Positions 34,870 through 46,689 of a stretch of 64,000 nt of DNA are shown here, piece after piece. Under the pieces are notes generated by a model. It saw nothing but the letters and a program-made list of their open reading frames with translations, had not been told where the DNA came from and ran no database searches. The stretch spans positions 226,987,027 to 227,051,026 of the forward strand of contig NC_071355.1 of assembly GCF_943734655.1 (NCBI RefSeq), written 5' to 3'. The stretch's first letter is position 1. Every line of letters starts with the position of its first letter. The stretch is from Sabethes cyaneus (taxonomy: Eukaryota; Arthropoda; Insecta; Diptera; Culicidae). The position numbers and the translations under genes were made by a program.

Positions 34870-36130
34870 CTAGACGAAAATAACAAAAATAATAAAATTT
34901 AAGATGTTATTTAAATGAGCTGAATTACAGGAAAGAAATATTCCCACATCCGCAATACTACAGATACAGTGCAGTAGAAAAATCTGTGCTTGTCTTCAAC
35001 CTAACTGTACTGCTTACACTCACCATTTTGAATGGGTTCATTACGAAAAAACTTGAAAATCACCCGACCAGTTGTTTGTAGCTTTCGTTCTGCAAAGCAA
35101 AATGGGAGTGCTCTAGTGAGTATGGGAATAACAGTGAAAATTGAAAATCGAAGCACATTTTTTTGATTGGATAAAAGTTATGAAATAATATCCCTGATGA
35201 ATCCTAATAAAATTCATTCAAACATTACAGTTTCTATCGCTGGAAACTCTTTTGTGTCGCCTAAAATTTTTTGTATAAAAATAGTGAGCTATTGAATAAT
35301 AGGACATTTGAGTTACAAACTAACACAAAATCACAGCGAAATCGCTATAAACGCTTTTTAACAATCATTACCATCATCTCAGTTTAACAAATAGCAACAA
35401 CAGTCTTTTCTTGATGATCTATTAGATGGTCAAGCATCTCCCGTAGACCCGGTAGTAACTCAGCGATGATGGCGACCAACATAGCGGAAACGCAAAACGA
35501 CATCTAAGCTACACTACAAAGCTTTTAACTGGAAGCTAATGTAAGTAATGCAAGCATCATGTACCCCTTCCTGAAAAATTAGTAAACAATTATGCTAATG
35601 TAAAGAGCACAATGCGTGTGGTTAACGTTGAAAGTTCACTTCCCAACTAAAGGTTGAACACGAGTAATTCCGGGCGCAAAAAATGCTGCCTTTTATATAT
35701 ATTTTATGACTAAAAATGATTAAAATTTTATTGAATTATGTTTAGACCTCATTATGGTGTCATCGGGCAAGCACATGGTGAATAAATCCTGCTCGCTCGC
35801 AGCGAAATTTTCCAGCTTCCCGCTTATGAATTGGCTAAAGTGTTGAATATCCCTCCCAAATCCACGGTATCTAATGCCCCGCAACGGTTTGGAGAACGTT
35901 GGACCGTTGGACGAATTTCTGGACAAGAATTCGACCGCCAGAATGCAATAAGAAAGGCTGAAGGTCGAAGTTTTCGAAAAAGCTTTCTACTCGGCAAGCA
36001 AAAGTGATGTGTTCGTAACTTCTAGACACATGAACCGGGAAACTTTTCGAAAGGTGAGAAGCATGAATACAAAAGTAAAATCTGGCTAATACCCGAGAGT
36101 TGTTTGTGAAATACTATTAAGGAATACATA
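34870..36130. other. Intron or upstream sequence of the chitin-binding gene
   Basis: A - strand ATG with MNPFKM followed by a GTGAGT donor (donor at about 35030) is a candidate small leader exon but encodes no signal peptide. The open frame at 35720-35926 (-) is unrecognised. Confidence 0.35.
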
Positions 36131-36540
36131 CTAGAAGATTATGATGGACAAGACAAAAATGACAAGAAAAGCAAACAAGATAAAAAAACACAAAAATTCA
36201 AAAAAAAAGAAGAATGCCAAAAATGCAATAAAATAAAAAAGACAGAAAAGAAAAAGCAGGACACAAAAAGCAAAAATAAAGAAAAGTAAAAAAAAGACAA
36301 AAATGGAGAGTAGACAAGAAAGGCACAATCCGCAGAGAACATAACAATTGCATAAAAGGCAAACAAGCATAAAGCTAAAGAAGCAGAAAAGGTAAAAGAT
36401 AAAAAAATCAAAAGGTAAGTAAGACAAGAAGGCAAAAAAGTATCAAAAACAGATAAGGGTACAAAGAGCGGAAAGGAAAAAAGGCAAATTTGGTACAAGA
36501 GGCAAACAAGAGGCAAACAAGGGCAAATATGGTATGAAAC
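36130..36540 (+). repeat. Purine/A-rich low-complexity tract
   Basis: About 400 bases almost free of T on the + strand, made of A runs broken by G and C (AAGCAAA, AAGGCAAAC, GACAAAA). It is not a clean tandem repeat. Hydrophobic open frames on the other strand are a by-product. Confidence 0.85.
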
Positions 36541-36629
36541 TAAAGCAGCTTAAGAGAGAAAATTGAAAAATGAATATTAGACCAACCTCGTGTTTTTAGT
36601 CATGACCTTGAAAGGTGCTCAGGCATATA

Positions 36630-37620
36630 GGGTACGGGAGGGTATTCCCAGCACGCTACTAAATTTGGCATGCATTACGTTTTTTTGCTGCGCTTTCCCA
36701 AATAAAAACTTTGCCGCTATATAACAACACTGAAACGGATGTAGCACTCATAAGCTTTAATGGGTTATAACTATTTTCATAAAAATGTAAGTAATTTGCT
36801 AAATGTTGTTCAATAAACATCAAAACCACTGTTTTTCCACTGGCACGTAATCAGGCTGAAAAAACCAGCAGCAATCGCTTACGCGTATCCGCTTTTGATG
36901 ATGGTTTGGAAAACACACAATTATGATCACGTTTATTTATTCTAGAAACTAAACAGCTGTGAATATTGTATCACAGTACAATTCTATTTCTTTTTATCAC
37001 GGAAGAACACAAAAATTCCCTTCTGATATGAAAATATAAATCAATTTTCATTCACTAGCACTTGCAGCATTTTGTTTTTAATTTCAGCATATGGTGCTCT
37101 ATTTACACTACTACCAATGTGTGAGGCAGTTACTCCTGAAATTATTCTATCGTGTTGACATAGCTAGTATTTGAGTGACAACCACTTGCTTCTGGTGCTA
37201 ATGTATATGCACGATTCAATGATACACTAGCAACAGCAGCAAGCTGTTGTCACTGCAAAACTAGTTATCTTCAAAGAGTTGGTATATAGGCAATCCCGAC
37301 ACGTTATCCAACGGTCTCTCTTTTGATCTGTTTTTGAAAAGCTTTTAATCCCTGTGCTGGCTATTTCGGCCGGTCAGATTTAAAAAACACAGATATCACT
37401 ATAGAAAATGGGTTCATTTTAACCGCAGCGACTTCATCATTGCTCGCACTATAATTCAAATTCAGTAGCGTTTTATTAAGTCCAAAATACAGGCCGATAT
37501 TCAGTAAATATTATTTTATCAACTGGTAAAAAGCTTGTCTCGAATAAATATAGTTTCAACGTAATTCCGGAATATTGTTTAGGCTACCGCTTAAATGGGT
37601 GGAAATACCCTCCCGTACCC
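36630..37620. mobile_element. TA-flanked MITE family F, long copy (991 bp)
   Basis: Inverted ends GGGTACGGGAGGGTATT on both sides, flanked by TA at 36628-36629 and 37621-37622. Interior words such as GGGTTATAACTATTTT and CACTGTTTTTCCACTGGCAC recur in the 208-bp copy at 45.4 kb, which is a deletion derivative. Non-coding. Confidence 0.85.
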
Positions 37621-37622
37621 TA

Positions 37623-38057
37623 ACTTAATATTTCTTGAAACGGTAGTTCCCTTACAATTTTCGGGTAATTTTTCAAATAGACCTATGTGACAATGACAGA
37701 TTCTCTTCGCCTCTCCTCTCTTCTGCTTTTCTCAGCAACATAAATACATAGAAAAGAAAATTTTCAAAACATTTAGCTAATTAGTGACTCCGGCAATCAA
37801 TTCATGCAAAGCTGATGTATTAAAATGCATTAGTAACACCGTAAAAAGCGGTGTAACGTGCGTGGGAGGGTAACGACGGTCTTTGCTTATGCACCAGGCA
37901 GCAAGGCTGCCGCAAAGCTGCAATGGTTAAATGCCCGATGAGACTCTAGGATGTGTTTGCTTCCAAAACGACCCTTGACTTGACCAACCAACTAACGACG
38001 GGCTAACTCGGAAAAACATATGCAAATATAAGGAACGCGAAGTTATTAACACGAAGC
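37623..38057. other. No recognised gene
   Basis: Nothing supportable seen. Confidence 0.4.
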
Positions 38058-38060
38058 TTA

Positions 38061-38610
38061 TAGCGAATTCATAAATTAACCTGGCTCAGGTCGATTAGCA
38101 CTCAGTTTTAATCGAAGTGCTGTCAAAGCGTTCATTAATTAACCGAGATTGCATCTCGGTTAAACTGACAGCATTCAGTTTGAAGCGCAGGTTAAAACTG
38201 TCTAGCATAAGGTTTTGCAAGGTGACGTCACGAATGAACGCAATTCATCCATTTGACATCCACTCGTGGTTTGTTTACTATTTGTTAGGCAAACACAATA
38301 TGCATAAACTAAAGTTAAACGTTTTAAAAGCGTATTGTCCAGCAGTGTCGCCCTCTAAACTACTCGGAATAGCAGTTTTTGTGCTTTTCTGGCCTGCCGC
38401 AGACGCCTTTAACAATATTCACTTTAATCATTTTAACCCGCGTTCTAAGTCGATGTAAACAAACCACTGATAGACGTCAAAAAAGCGAGGTTATGCTCGC
38501 CCGTGCAAAACCTTATTACGGTTTACGGGTCGATCTGTCAAACTGCTCGTATCGTTCATAAATTTCTGGTTCGAGTTAGCACGAACCCAGGTTAATTTAT
38601 GAATTCGCTA
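38061..38610. mobile_element. PIF/Harbinger-like MITE, TTA-flanked (550 bp)
   Basis: Ends TAGCGAATTCATAAATTAAC in inverted orientation with the next CCTGG also shared, flanked by TTA at 38058-38060 and 38611-38613. A 3-bp TTA target duplication is the hallmark of PIF/Harbinger. A short hairpin (ACCGAGATTGCATCTCGGT) sits at about 38142. Non-coding. Confidence 0.8.
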
Positions 38611-38613
38611 TTA

Positions 38614-39754
38614 GATATGATCGATTCCCATTTTAATCTCTCATGAATCTGCCTACTCTTGCGCCTTAAGCTCGGCTTCCCGAATTCTCTTCTTCCTCTA
38701 ACTAACCATGCCGTTCGCTATTCGGCCTTCGACTCACCACGGTGGTGGTTCATGGGGTCGGTGGGGTGCGGATGAACCATGTTGTCCAGCTATCGATGCG
38801 CATGAATAACGGTACTGGATGATAGATGACTCCACCTCTTGCAACGGAGGGGTTCGCCGATGGTGTTGTGCACTTGGTCGTAATATCTATGCTGGCAGTG
38901 CTCGATTCGTAGACGAAGACACGGGTTGTAGTTCGTAGACCGCGTCACCGAAGGTTCCGACCGTGCCAACGTCGGATTTCCGCGCCTAAGGCAGTGTTCG
39001 GCGCTCAAAGAAGTGTTCAGCGGAATGGTGAAGGAACCGCTTTTGGGATCGTCGATCAGCTTAAGCCGCACGTGGCGGACACGCGGGGTTGTGGACACTT
39101 CTGTGTGTATTTCGTGTGCCCCAACCTGGAACCTTCGATTTAAGGGAACCTTCAAACGTTCAATTTTCATTAACAATCTTGTCACATTCGTTTTATATGT
39201 GGATTTACCTGCTAATCTGCTATCTATTTTTCCTCACGTTTTTTTTACAATATTTCACGGTTTAATTTATTACAGTTCTGCAAAAATTCTTTTCAGTAAA
39301 AATACAGCTTATACAGCTTTTTGGAACAAAAACTTACTTCTATCTGATTTTTATTTTCACCAATTTTTAACGTGAATACTTGTACCGGTTTAACTTTTAC
39401 GGTACTAACTGACACTACTGACTCTTAGAACGACCCAAATGGAAATGTCTCACACTTAGCCTTTTGTATTAAGTATAGCCAACATCTACCGGCTCAAATA
39501 TTAAGACTAACGTGTTCATCGCTGATTGGTTGAGATCCCAATGTGCGTTAGTGAGCAACATTTTTTATTGAGCTACTGCGTTCTGTCATCCTAGCGCTCT
39601 CGAGGGACCCTAACCATCAACTCCGACAATTTAAATTTTTGAATTTAAATTAACCAGATTCGAAGCTAAACAATATTTATGTAACCCCGTTACAGCGGAA
39701 GAGAGGTGACACTAAGAGAATCTCTCATTGTTACATAGGTGTATTTGAAAAATT
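38614..39754. other. Region with an unassigned - strand open frame
   Basis: A 131-codon - strand frame (39185-38790) is GC-rich relative to its surroundings and contains VRHVRLKLIDDPKSGSFTIP, which looks protein-like. I cannot assign it; it has no signal peptide or clean splice sites and may be a retrotransposon piece. Confidence 0.35.
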
Positions 39755-39905
39755 ACCCGAGAATTGACGAAGGGACGGTAGAAGACGATAGAAGAAATAC
39801 CCGCCAGGGAATGTGGCTCGCTGGCACTAATGTACCTTTGAACCATATAGGCACTGGACAAAAGGAGACTGCACAACCCCCTTTGAGCGTGTGACGTATC
39901 TCAAA
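39755..39905 (-). repeat. SINE family S2, internally deleted copy
   Basis: The - strand has TTTTGTCCAGTGCCTATATG, the A-box-like TGGTTCAAAGG and the end word CTACCGTCCCTTCGTCAATT. The B box and middle seen in the 43.6- and 63.8-kb copies are missing. Confidence 0.6.
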
Positions 39906-40632
39906 CTTCATAATTTGGTGGGTTGGGTTATTTATAGACACAAATTTTGCCTCTTCCTCAATGTATTGTAATCGAACCACCGAATTGAGAAGTTTTAATA
40001 TTACTCGTTTAATCTAACAAAAAGATCAATTATTGGTTTATTAGGATTTTTTAAACGCAAGTCTTTAGGCTTCGAGTAAAAATAAATCAATTAGATGAAA
40101 AAGTATAACTAGGAAAATGATCGCGTGTGTGCACTGAACTTGTGTAAAGTTATTCCAAAGGAAAAACTAGCTGTCCAGAGGTTGAAAAAATAATAATAAA
40201 AGTAAATAATAATAACACTACTTTTTATAGAACAACTAAATATTTTATAGAACAAAGTCTTTACGAAAATCTACATTGACAATGTATTGAAGAGCTACTT
40301 CCTTCTCAACGTTTCGAAATTGTATAACAAAGTTTACTATCAACATGCTTCTAGACTGTTGCAAGCTTATATTTGTAAGCTTTGGTTAAAATTATAATTA
40401 ATTGATACTCGCGTGTACCCTTTTAGTTTAAAATTTTATACTTCGCATTGTACTCAAAACTGTAGGAAAACATTCGATAGGCCATTCGAATAATTAATGT
40501 ACTTAACAAATAATAATAATGGTTGTTATGAGATACTTGTGCTATGGCATGCAAAAACACAGCACACAAGCTCACAAGTTCATTGATCAACAACAAACAG
40601 AGGCAGAGGCATTTGGTTTTGCTGAAACTCAC
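39906..40632. other. Sequence downstream of the 40.6-40.9 kb exon
   Basis: AT-rich, probably intron of the - strand gene that begins at 40900; nothing else seen. Confidence 0.35.
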
Positions 40633-40900
40633 CTGTCGCAAAGGCAGTTACTACTGTCGCAGCCGCAGCCGTGAGTAGGAAGAAAATGTTACTGCTCAGT
40701 CGAGGTGTAACTCCAACGGCAAGCCGATAGCGTGACAGGTCCGACGAATGCGGTCGATTTGTTGACGAACGAATGCAGCATCTTCGCTGGATCAGTAGCC
40801 GACTGGCATCCGCTACGGGTGCCGGCTTTGTACTTGTTTGCTGCAAGTTGTTTTTCTGAGCTATCGGTTCCACTGGTGTAGCGGTTGGAAAATGCGGCAT
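40633..40900 (-). CDS. 5' coding exon with hydrophobic segment and splice donor (partial gene)
   Basis: From the ATG at 40900 an open frame of 89 codons plus one base ends at a consensus donor (GCGACAG|GTGAGT). It starts MPHFPTATP, is Ser/Thr/Arg-rich, and has a hydrophobic stretch FFLLTAAAATVVTAFA at about residues 71-86, directly before the donor, as a signal-anchor or late signal peptide would. A TATA box and initiator sit at the right distance. It ends in phase 1, which fits the chitin-binding gene acceptor at 34849, giving a 661-aa protein (T|V|DLKC junction) across a 5.8-kb intron. The join is inference; another downstream partner is possible. Confidence 0.5.
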
Positions 40901-40920
40901 TTTCCTGATGATTTAATTAC

Positions 40921-40951
40921 TGCTCTAAAAATTCTTTCCTGTCTATAAATA
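40921..40951 (-). promoter_or_regulatory. Core promoter for the 40.9-kb exon
   Basis: TATTTATA (- strand, starting at 40951) lies 30 bases before the A of GCAGTA (40921), an initiator-like start; the ATG follows 21 bases later. Confidence 0.5.
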
Positions 40952-43559
40952 ACACGCCCTATGTTTGTATATTTAGGGCTGCGAGACATGCAAGCCGATC
41001 GGAATTTCGAGATAGTATTTGCTTGTCTTACTTTGTTTACGCGTCTACGCGTTGATCGTAATCTATCAACAATCGTTTGAAGCGAGATGCCTTCATTGGC
41101 TGATAATACGCTCTGTTCCCATTGGGTGCTCCCGTCGGCTCATTTGTGAGAGCAAGTTGTTGCCGGTTGATTATAAGTGCCACCCTGCAACAGAGAATGT
41201 ACTAATGAGATTTTTATTGTCAGGTTGATATTTTAGGCACGTGCCAAAAGATGTATAGGTGCAAAGCAAGATGTAATACCATAGATAATGGATCCATAAA
41301 TCGAATCAAAATATGGAGAGAGAGATTTGCTTGACGGAACTGCCTATTATAGCGAGTCAAGGACGCACAGCGACCGGTAAGCTGGCGCAAGTTAATTGAA
41401 CAGCCGTTCTGTTTGGATCGGTCGAGTAATTGGAGAAGTATGAAGAGATGCAGAAAAAAACGATAAAATGATGACGTTAGTACTACGTTAGGAAGCTAAC
41501 GGTCACGTTTGTTGTTAACAACTTTAACTGGGCTGTATGTTTGAGTACACATGCGTCAATTTTCAACCGAGCGAACTATCACGTGTGAATTCTTGTAAGT
41601 TGTTGCGCCAAAAGTGAACGTAAACATGTTGTTTTTCTCCGATGGTAGAGTATTCGAAATGCTTGCTACATATTTCACGAACGGCCTTCACGAAAATATG
41701 TTCGTTTTTTGTAATTCACTAAAGTAGTAGTATCTGGCTCAATACACTAAAAATAGTAGGACTGGCAAGAATGGAGTTACCAAAATAGTAAAGCACCATG
41801 CTAACCCATAGTACTCGACAGCAAGGGTTCACCTCTTATTCACTCATTGAAGTTCCGAAAAGAGTAAAATTTATCGAGCAAAAAATAAAATATTGAGAAA
41901 AGAATATTTCACGAACAGCATTGCTTAACAATCTTGAACACGTTTTGGGTTTATGTGAATGCTAAACCAACACCAATTATCTTCTATATGTGATGTTATT
42001 AAAGGCAAACCACTATCATCGACTCAAATTATATCACCGTAGAAGTTTGTTTTACTGAACAAAACGATCAAGTGTATGTTTAAAGCCAGGTAGTAAATCG
42101 TATCTATCCGAAATGCTAAATACGGTGATGGAGAGTTGATGCTTCGATTTGATGAAAAGAAAACATTAAAAAATATAAGTGTAAATTCACATGGAGGACA
42201 TGTAGAGGGTATTGTAAAACCCATCATCAACAACTAGCAACTAATGAGTAATCGAATTGGTTTTACCCATTCCCGACCACATGATTTCCGCTGGCAACAT
42301 GACTTTAATTATGTGGTAACGATTGTATGCAACTTTTCAGAAACGGATATAATAATAATTTGTCAGCTTAGAACAATGCAATTTCAAAAAAGATACTGAA
42401 ACCATTAAATTCACTCTGTATGGAAAAACTTGTGCAAGATCCTGGAGAGAACAATTTCTGATATCGTTACATCCGCATTGGGTTGCAGTTTTTAGTGCTT
42501 GCTCGGTTTACGGTTTCCAGTTTTTATGTACGGTGCTATCGGTATGCAGCATGCATTCTACATTCTCTGAATTTAGCAGGCATCGCACGCTTTGCCATCA
42601 CTTTTTCTCTCATTCTAAGCACCCGGCTGACAGTCGACGACACTGCCGGGTTTTTGTGAAAGCCCCGCACGTTCAATAAAATCGAGTGATCAATGTTTCC
42701 ATAATAAACACTTCATTCCTTACAGCTAGCTTCGGGCCAATGCACGCGAACAATCACATCTATTTCGCACTTGCACCTTTTAGCACGACCGGCTACCGTT
42801 AATTATGCATAATCATCTTACACTCTTCAGTTGATGAAGTTTTCAGCAGATCAATCACTCACGACCGGATATTCAATAGCAGAAGATTAATAGATACTCA
42901 TTCGTCTTAGCCGTTGCACGCAATGGGATTAAAACCGCCAATCATCACCGCGAGATACGAAAAAAGGTGTAAACCCGACGACCGATGCGCTTCGAATGAA
43001 ACGATGAATGCGAAATAGCTTTCAATTTATATTGTTCAAGCGACAGGTGGCAGATTGCGTGAGATGCTGCGGTGCGATAGTTCATGCAGGAACTCAGCAG
43101 GCGCGCGCGTCGGCAATGAATGATCTCCTGTTTTGTCTTAGCGGCGCCGGCGTAACAAATAGCAAAAACCAAAGGAGACGCTCTATCGTTTGTTGGTAAA
43201 AGCAAACAGCAACTGAATTTTAGCTTTTTCGAACTTGTGCAAGTTGGGAAGAATGAATTTGATAAATTTAAATAGATTACTTAGCTCTCTGGTCAAAGTG
43301 GTAACTCTGATATCAATGTTGTAATAGCATGAAGTTAGATGAACAACATCGCCATTATCTCTTAAAGAAGGAAGCCTTTTTTGCGCATTTCTGCCAGTAC
43401 TAAAATATGAAAAACTTGCAACAAAATTACGTTATCATGCTTCAACTCTAACTAATCTGTTGTTTCGTTACCTGCGTTACCTGTATCGTTACCTGCGCCA
43501 GTCAAAAGAATTCACTTTGTAGAAAAAGATTTGATATTAGTCTTTCGTAGTACCACAAA
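40952..43559. other. No recognised gene; GC-richer non-coding patch
   Basis: Around 42450-43200 the sequence is GC-richer, with a CGCGCGCG run and an ATTATGCATAAT octamer-like word (about 42800). It could be regulatory DNA upstream of the 40.9-kb promoter. Open frames there are short and overlap on both strands. Confidence 0.3.
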
Positions 43560-43830
43560 CTCTGTGGTACAAAGGTACACGGGTACCAGTGAGCGACACG
43601 CCCTGGCAGGTGTTGTGGGTTCAAATCCGGTTATAATCTCTGATTACAGCTTGGTTCGACCCATGCACCTTCCAGCATTGGACAAAAGATAGGAGTCACA
43701 ACGACAACTTGTTAACCATAGCTACCTATTACCCCCCCTTCCTTTCCACCCTTCCCCTTCATTCCCGAAAAAATCGTTCTTCATTACTTTCCCTTACCGT
43801 CCCTTCATCAATTGTAGAATCATCGTTTCA
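43560..43830 (+). repeat. tRNA-derived SINE, family S2
   Basis: A-box-like TGGTACAAAGG at about 43564, B box GGTTCAAATCC at about 43618, then GACCCATGCACCTTCCAGCA, a C/T-rich run and TTACCGTCCCTTCATCAATT. Nearly the same sequence recurs at 63.8 kb. Confidence 0.75.
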
Positions 43831-45265
43831 AAAAAATATTAGTTTTATTATGGTTTTCTAGCCAGCTACAAGTGTGTTTGGACTCGTATCTTCTTGGTAT
43901 TGCGCAATACCACAATAAAACCAGAGGTAATGATTAATACCGCAATAAAACCTTTATAAAGTTCAAGCAAAACCAAGTGGGTTTAGAATTGTTACTTGGG
44001 ATGGAACTCCTACATTCGGTTGTCCAAGCCAGAAAAATGTTAGACCAACCTCGTCTTTTGTTTATTTTTTATAATTTTTAATAACGTTAGTTTTTTACAA
44101 TCGTCATTACTTTCTTCTACCGTCTCTTCTGTCGATTGTAAAAAGCTACCTTTATAAAAAATAGAAAAATGTTGATCATGTGAAACTTTTCCGCTGGATA
44201 CAAACAAAAACGATTTCTCATAAAATCTCGATAACATAAATATTACAAACATCAAATGTTTCGCAGTAGGTTAGAAATATCAGTGGCGACTCGTGGATGT
44301 TTAGCTTATCCGTTCAACCAACGAAAAATACGAATCAAAATGCAGCTTTCATTACTATCGCATTTCTGTATTGAAAGTATTAAACAAACAAACAAACATA
44401 TTCAGACACTATTTAAATAACAACGAAATACAACGATTTACTTTATAAGCAAATTCGTCTATCACTTCCTCATAAAATGATGGCCTCTACACTAGCTCCT
44501 TAAGGAACCTAGCCTCTACTGCCATCAGCATCAAACTTAATAGTCGGTTTTTCTTTATTGTCGTCCTTATGTAATTTTTCAGTCGTCGTAAGACAGAAAA
44601 GGAACGCTGTACCGTAGCTGTTGTATTTGGCAAGATTAATAGCAGTTAAATAAGCTTTAAACCCTCCGAGAAGATCTGCTGGAGTTACAGAACACCAGAA
44701 GCAATATGTGGTAGTAAGTTGTTCAAAGGAATCGCTGAACAAGCAAATGAGAAAATTTTGCGAAGGATGATGCAGTTATGGCAACCGAGCTCTATTTCCA
44801 TAGACGAATTTCACGTAAACTCGACCAGAAATTGGCATAACCCTTTCAGAATTCTTTTTTTCTCCTAAATTTGACCATTTTGCGATGTATCGAAGACGTC
44901 AAAAAAAAAATCATCAACTTCTGAAATGGCTTTTTTGGGAAATCGATTTTTAGTTTTTAAAACGCTCTTTTCTCAGTGCAAGATATAATTTTTATTTTTT
45001 TAAAGTATTTTGTTATGAAAATTCAGAATATTTTTTTAAGTCACTCATAGATCATTAAATAGTCCGCGTAGTCTGCAAATGGCGTCCTGCTAATTTGGCT
45101 ATATAATGTTTCTCATAATTTTTCTGTCCTAGTTTATTTGTTTTTGTGTAATTTGTAATGAAAGTTACACACATACATATGACAACAAAAAACAGCCTCT
45201 GTAAGTCAACCCAACTTTCTCCAAAAATGTAAAAAAATGCTCAAATTGTCGAAATATTTTTAGTT
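43831..45265. other. No recognised gene
   Basis: An open frame on the - strand (44742-44509, 77 aa) is unassigned. The CCGTCTCTTCTGTCGATTGT word near 44118 echoes the end of SINE S2. Confidence 0.35.
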
Positions 45266-45304
45266 TCCTTGATAAAGGTGAAATAAAATCACCGAAACGT
45301 CGGA
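45266..45304 (+). ncRNA. Degenerate hammerhead-like motif
   Basis: TCC (stem I), TTGATAA in place of CUGANGA, extra A, GGTGA-AATAAAA-TCACC (stem II), GAAA, CG, TC, GGA (stem I return). The position normally occupied by catalytic G8 is A, so it should be inactive. The frame is that of Penelope-type hammerheads. Confidence 0.45.
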
Positions 45305-45400
45305 GTTTTAGAGGCAAAACGTTGTTTTAGCTGCTATCAAACGACTGCAAAGCCGAAAAATCATCCCAAAAAATATAGTTTCACATTCGATAAGCATGTA

Positions 45401-45608
45401 GGGTACGGGTGGGTATTTTAAGCAGGTTTCTAAATTCAGCCTATTTGCCTTTTCTTTGGCCAATAAGGATACATTGCCGTCATACAATTTTAATATGTTA
45501 TAACTATTTTTTATTCAAAGAACGTCAAAATCACCTGTTCTTCCACTAGAACTAGGCCATAGGCCTAGATGTCATCGCTTAATGGGCTGAAAATACCCTC
45601 CCGTGCCC
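45401..45608. mobile_element. MITE family F, short copy (208 bp)
   Basis: Ends GGGTACGGGTGGGTATTTTA and, inverted, GGGCACGGGAGGGTATTTTC, flanked by TA at 45399-45400 and 45609-45610. It has the interior TTATAACTATTTT of the 991-bp copy. Confidence 0.85.
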
Positions 45609-45610
45609 TA

Positions 45611-46007
45611 CTCAATATATAAAAAAAGAAAAAAGTAAGACCACACACAAAGTTTTATTGAATTCTGAGAGGGTGCTGCCAATCCTATAAACGAGTTGGC
45701 GTGAAGTCCGTTCATATCAAGAATGCCTTTTTACCTCCTGAGTTGATACTGAATTAGCACCAGGAACAATGTGTTGGTATGGTTGTTCAATAAGATCACT
45801 GAACGTTTTCCTCATCAGCTTCGTACGACGATTGACTTGTTTGGCCAGCATCGTACCGTGAAGCTAACTGGGCCCAAAATGTATTTATTGCCTCGAGGTT
45901 GCGTACTCATATAGGTGCGTTTAGAATGGGGTTGTTATCAAATTAGGGATTCTCGACGTCGTAGGCACTATTCGCCATTAAGATGGTTGCCGGATCAGTA
46001 ATCTAGG
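45611..46007. other. No recognised gene
   Basis: Nothing supportable seen. Confidence 0.35.
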
Positions 46008-46168
46008 GATTTTGGAGAAGTAGGAAGTGTCTGATGCGCAGAGTAGTTAATTGGATGAACTGTAAAATTTCGAAACGGACCAAAAATGCAATGGCAGTTG
46101 GGGCTTGCACCCACGCTTTTTCGGTTGGTACCCGCATGTTTTACTCACTAAACTACTGCCGTCCGTTA
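46008..46168 (-). repeat. tRNA-derived SINE, family S3 (copy 1)
   Basis: On the - strand: GACGGCAGTAGTTTAGTGAG (A box TAGTTTAGTGAG), GCGGGTACCAACCGAAAAAG, a B-box-like GGTGCAAGCCC, then CAGTTCATCCAATTAA and the end CAGACACTTCCTACTTCTCC. Confidence 0.7.
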
Positions 46169-46432
46169 TGTTAGGTAGTCTAATACCTAATTTTGTTTTA
46201 TTCTCCCAATTCTATCATTCCCCGTATGTGCACCACACACTTCCCAAGCGACTTGTATGACTGCATTCATTTTGTTTCTACCGCCGAGAAGATAGACTGT
46301 TGAGTGCGATAGAAACAAAGCAGTGCGTTGCCGTCAGTCGCACGGCAAGTCTCGTAATTAAAACCGTTACCGTGCGTGTTTTTTTCTTTTTCATTTACTC
46401 GTATATGGTTATACGCGGGCATGACGTAAACT

Positions 46433-46575
46433 ATTTTAGAAAAGGAGACAGTGTCTGATTCGAAAAATAATTAATTGGATGAATTGGATAATTTTGATAT
46501 AGACCAAAAGGGGGAAAGGGAAAGAATCCAACCGCCAGTACGTCCGCTCGGCACACGCAAATAATAGTCCCAAGA
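46433..46575 (-). repeat. SINE S3 (copy 2, 5' altered)
   Basis: Shares ATTCATCCAATTAATTATTT and CAGACACTGTCTCCTTTTCT with the copy 0.4 kb away and the copy at 54.3 kb; its tRNA-like head is poorly kept. Confidence 0.6.
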
Positions 46576-46689
46576 GTTTGAGAAAGTAATCAACAGCGAG
46601 ACAGCAGGAACAATGAGTCAACGGGAATAACTAAGTTGTGAGGCATTTAAGATCCATGGTATTTTCTTGGAAAGTTTGTGAATCTTTAG

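Noticed and set aside
36131..36516. Two strongly hydrophobic open frames on the - strand
   Set aside because: They are the complement of an A/G-rich low-complexity tract; Phe/Leu-rich translation is a composition artefact.
44509..44742. 77-aa - strand frame considered as the C-terminus of a hAT transposase
   Set aside because: The expected hAT dimerisation motif does not appear, and no inverted ends were found.
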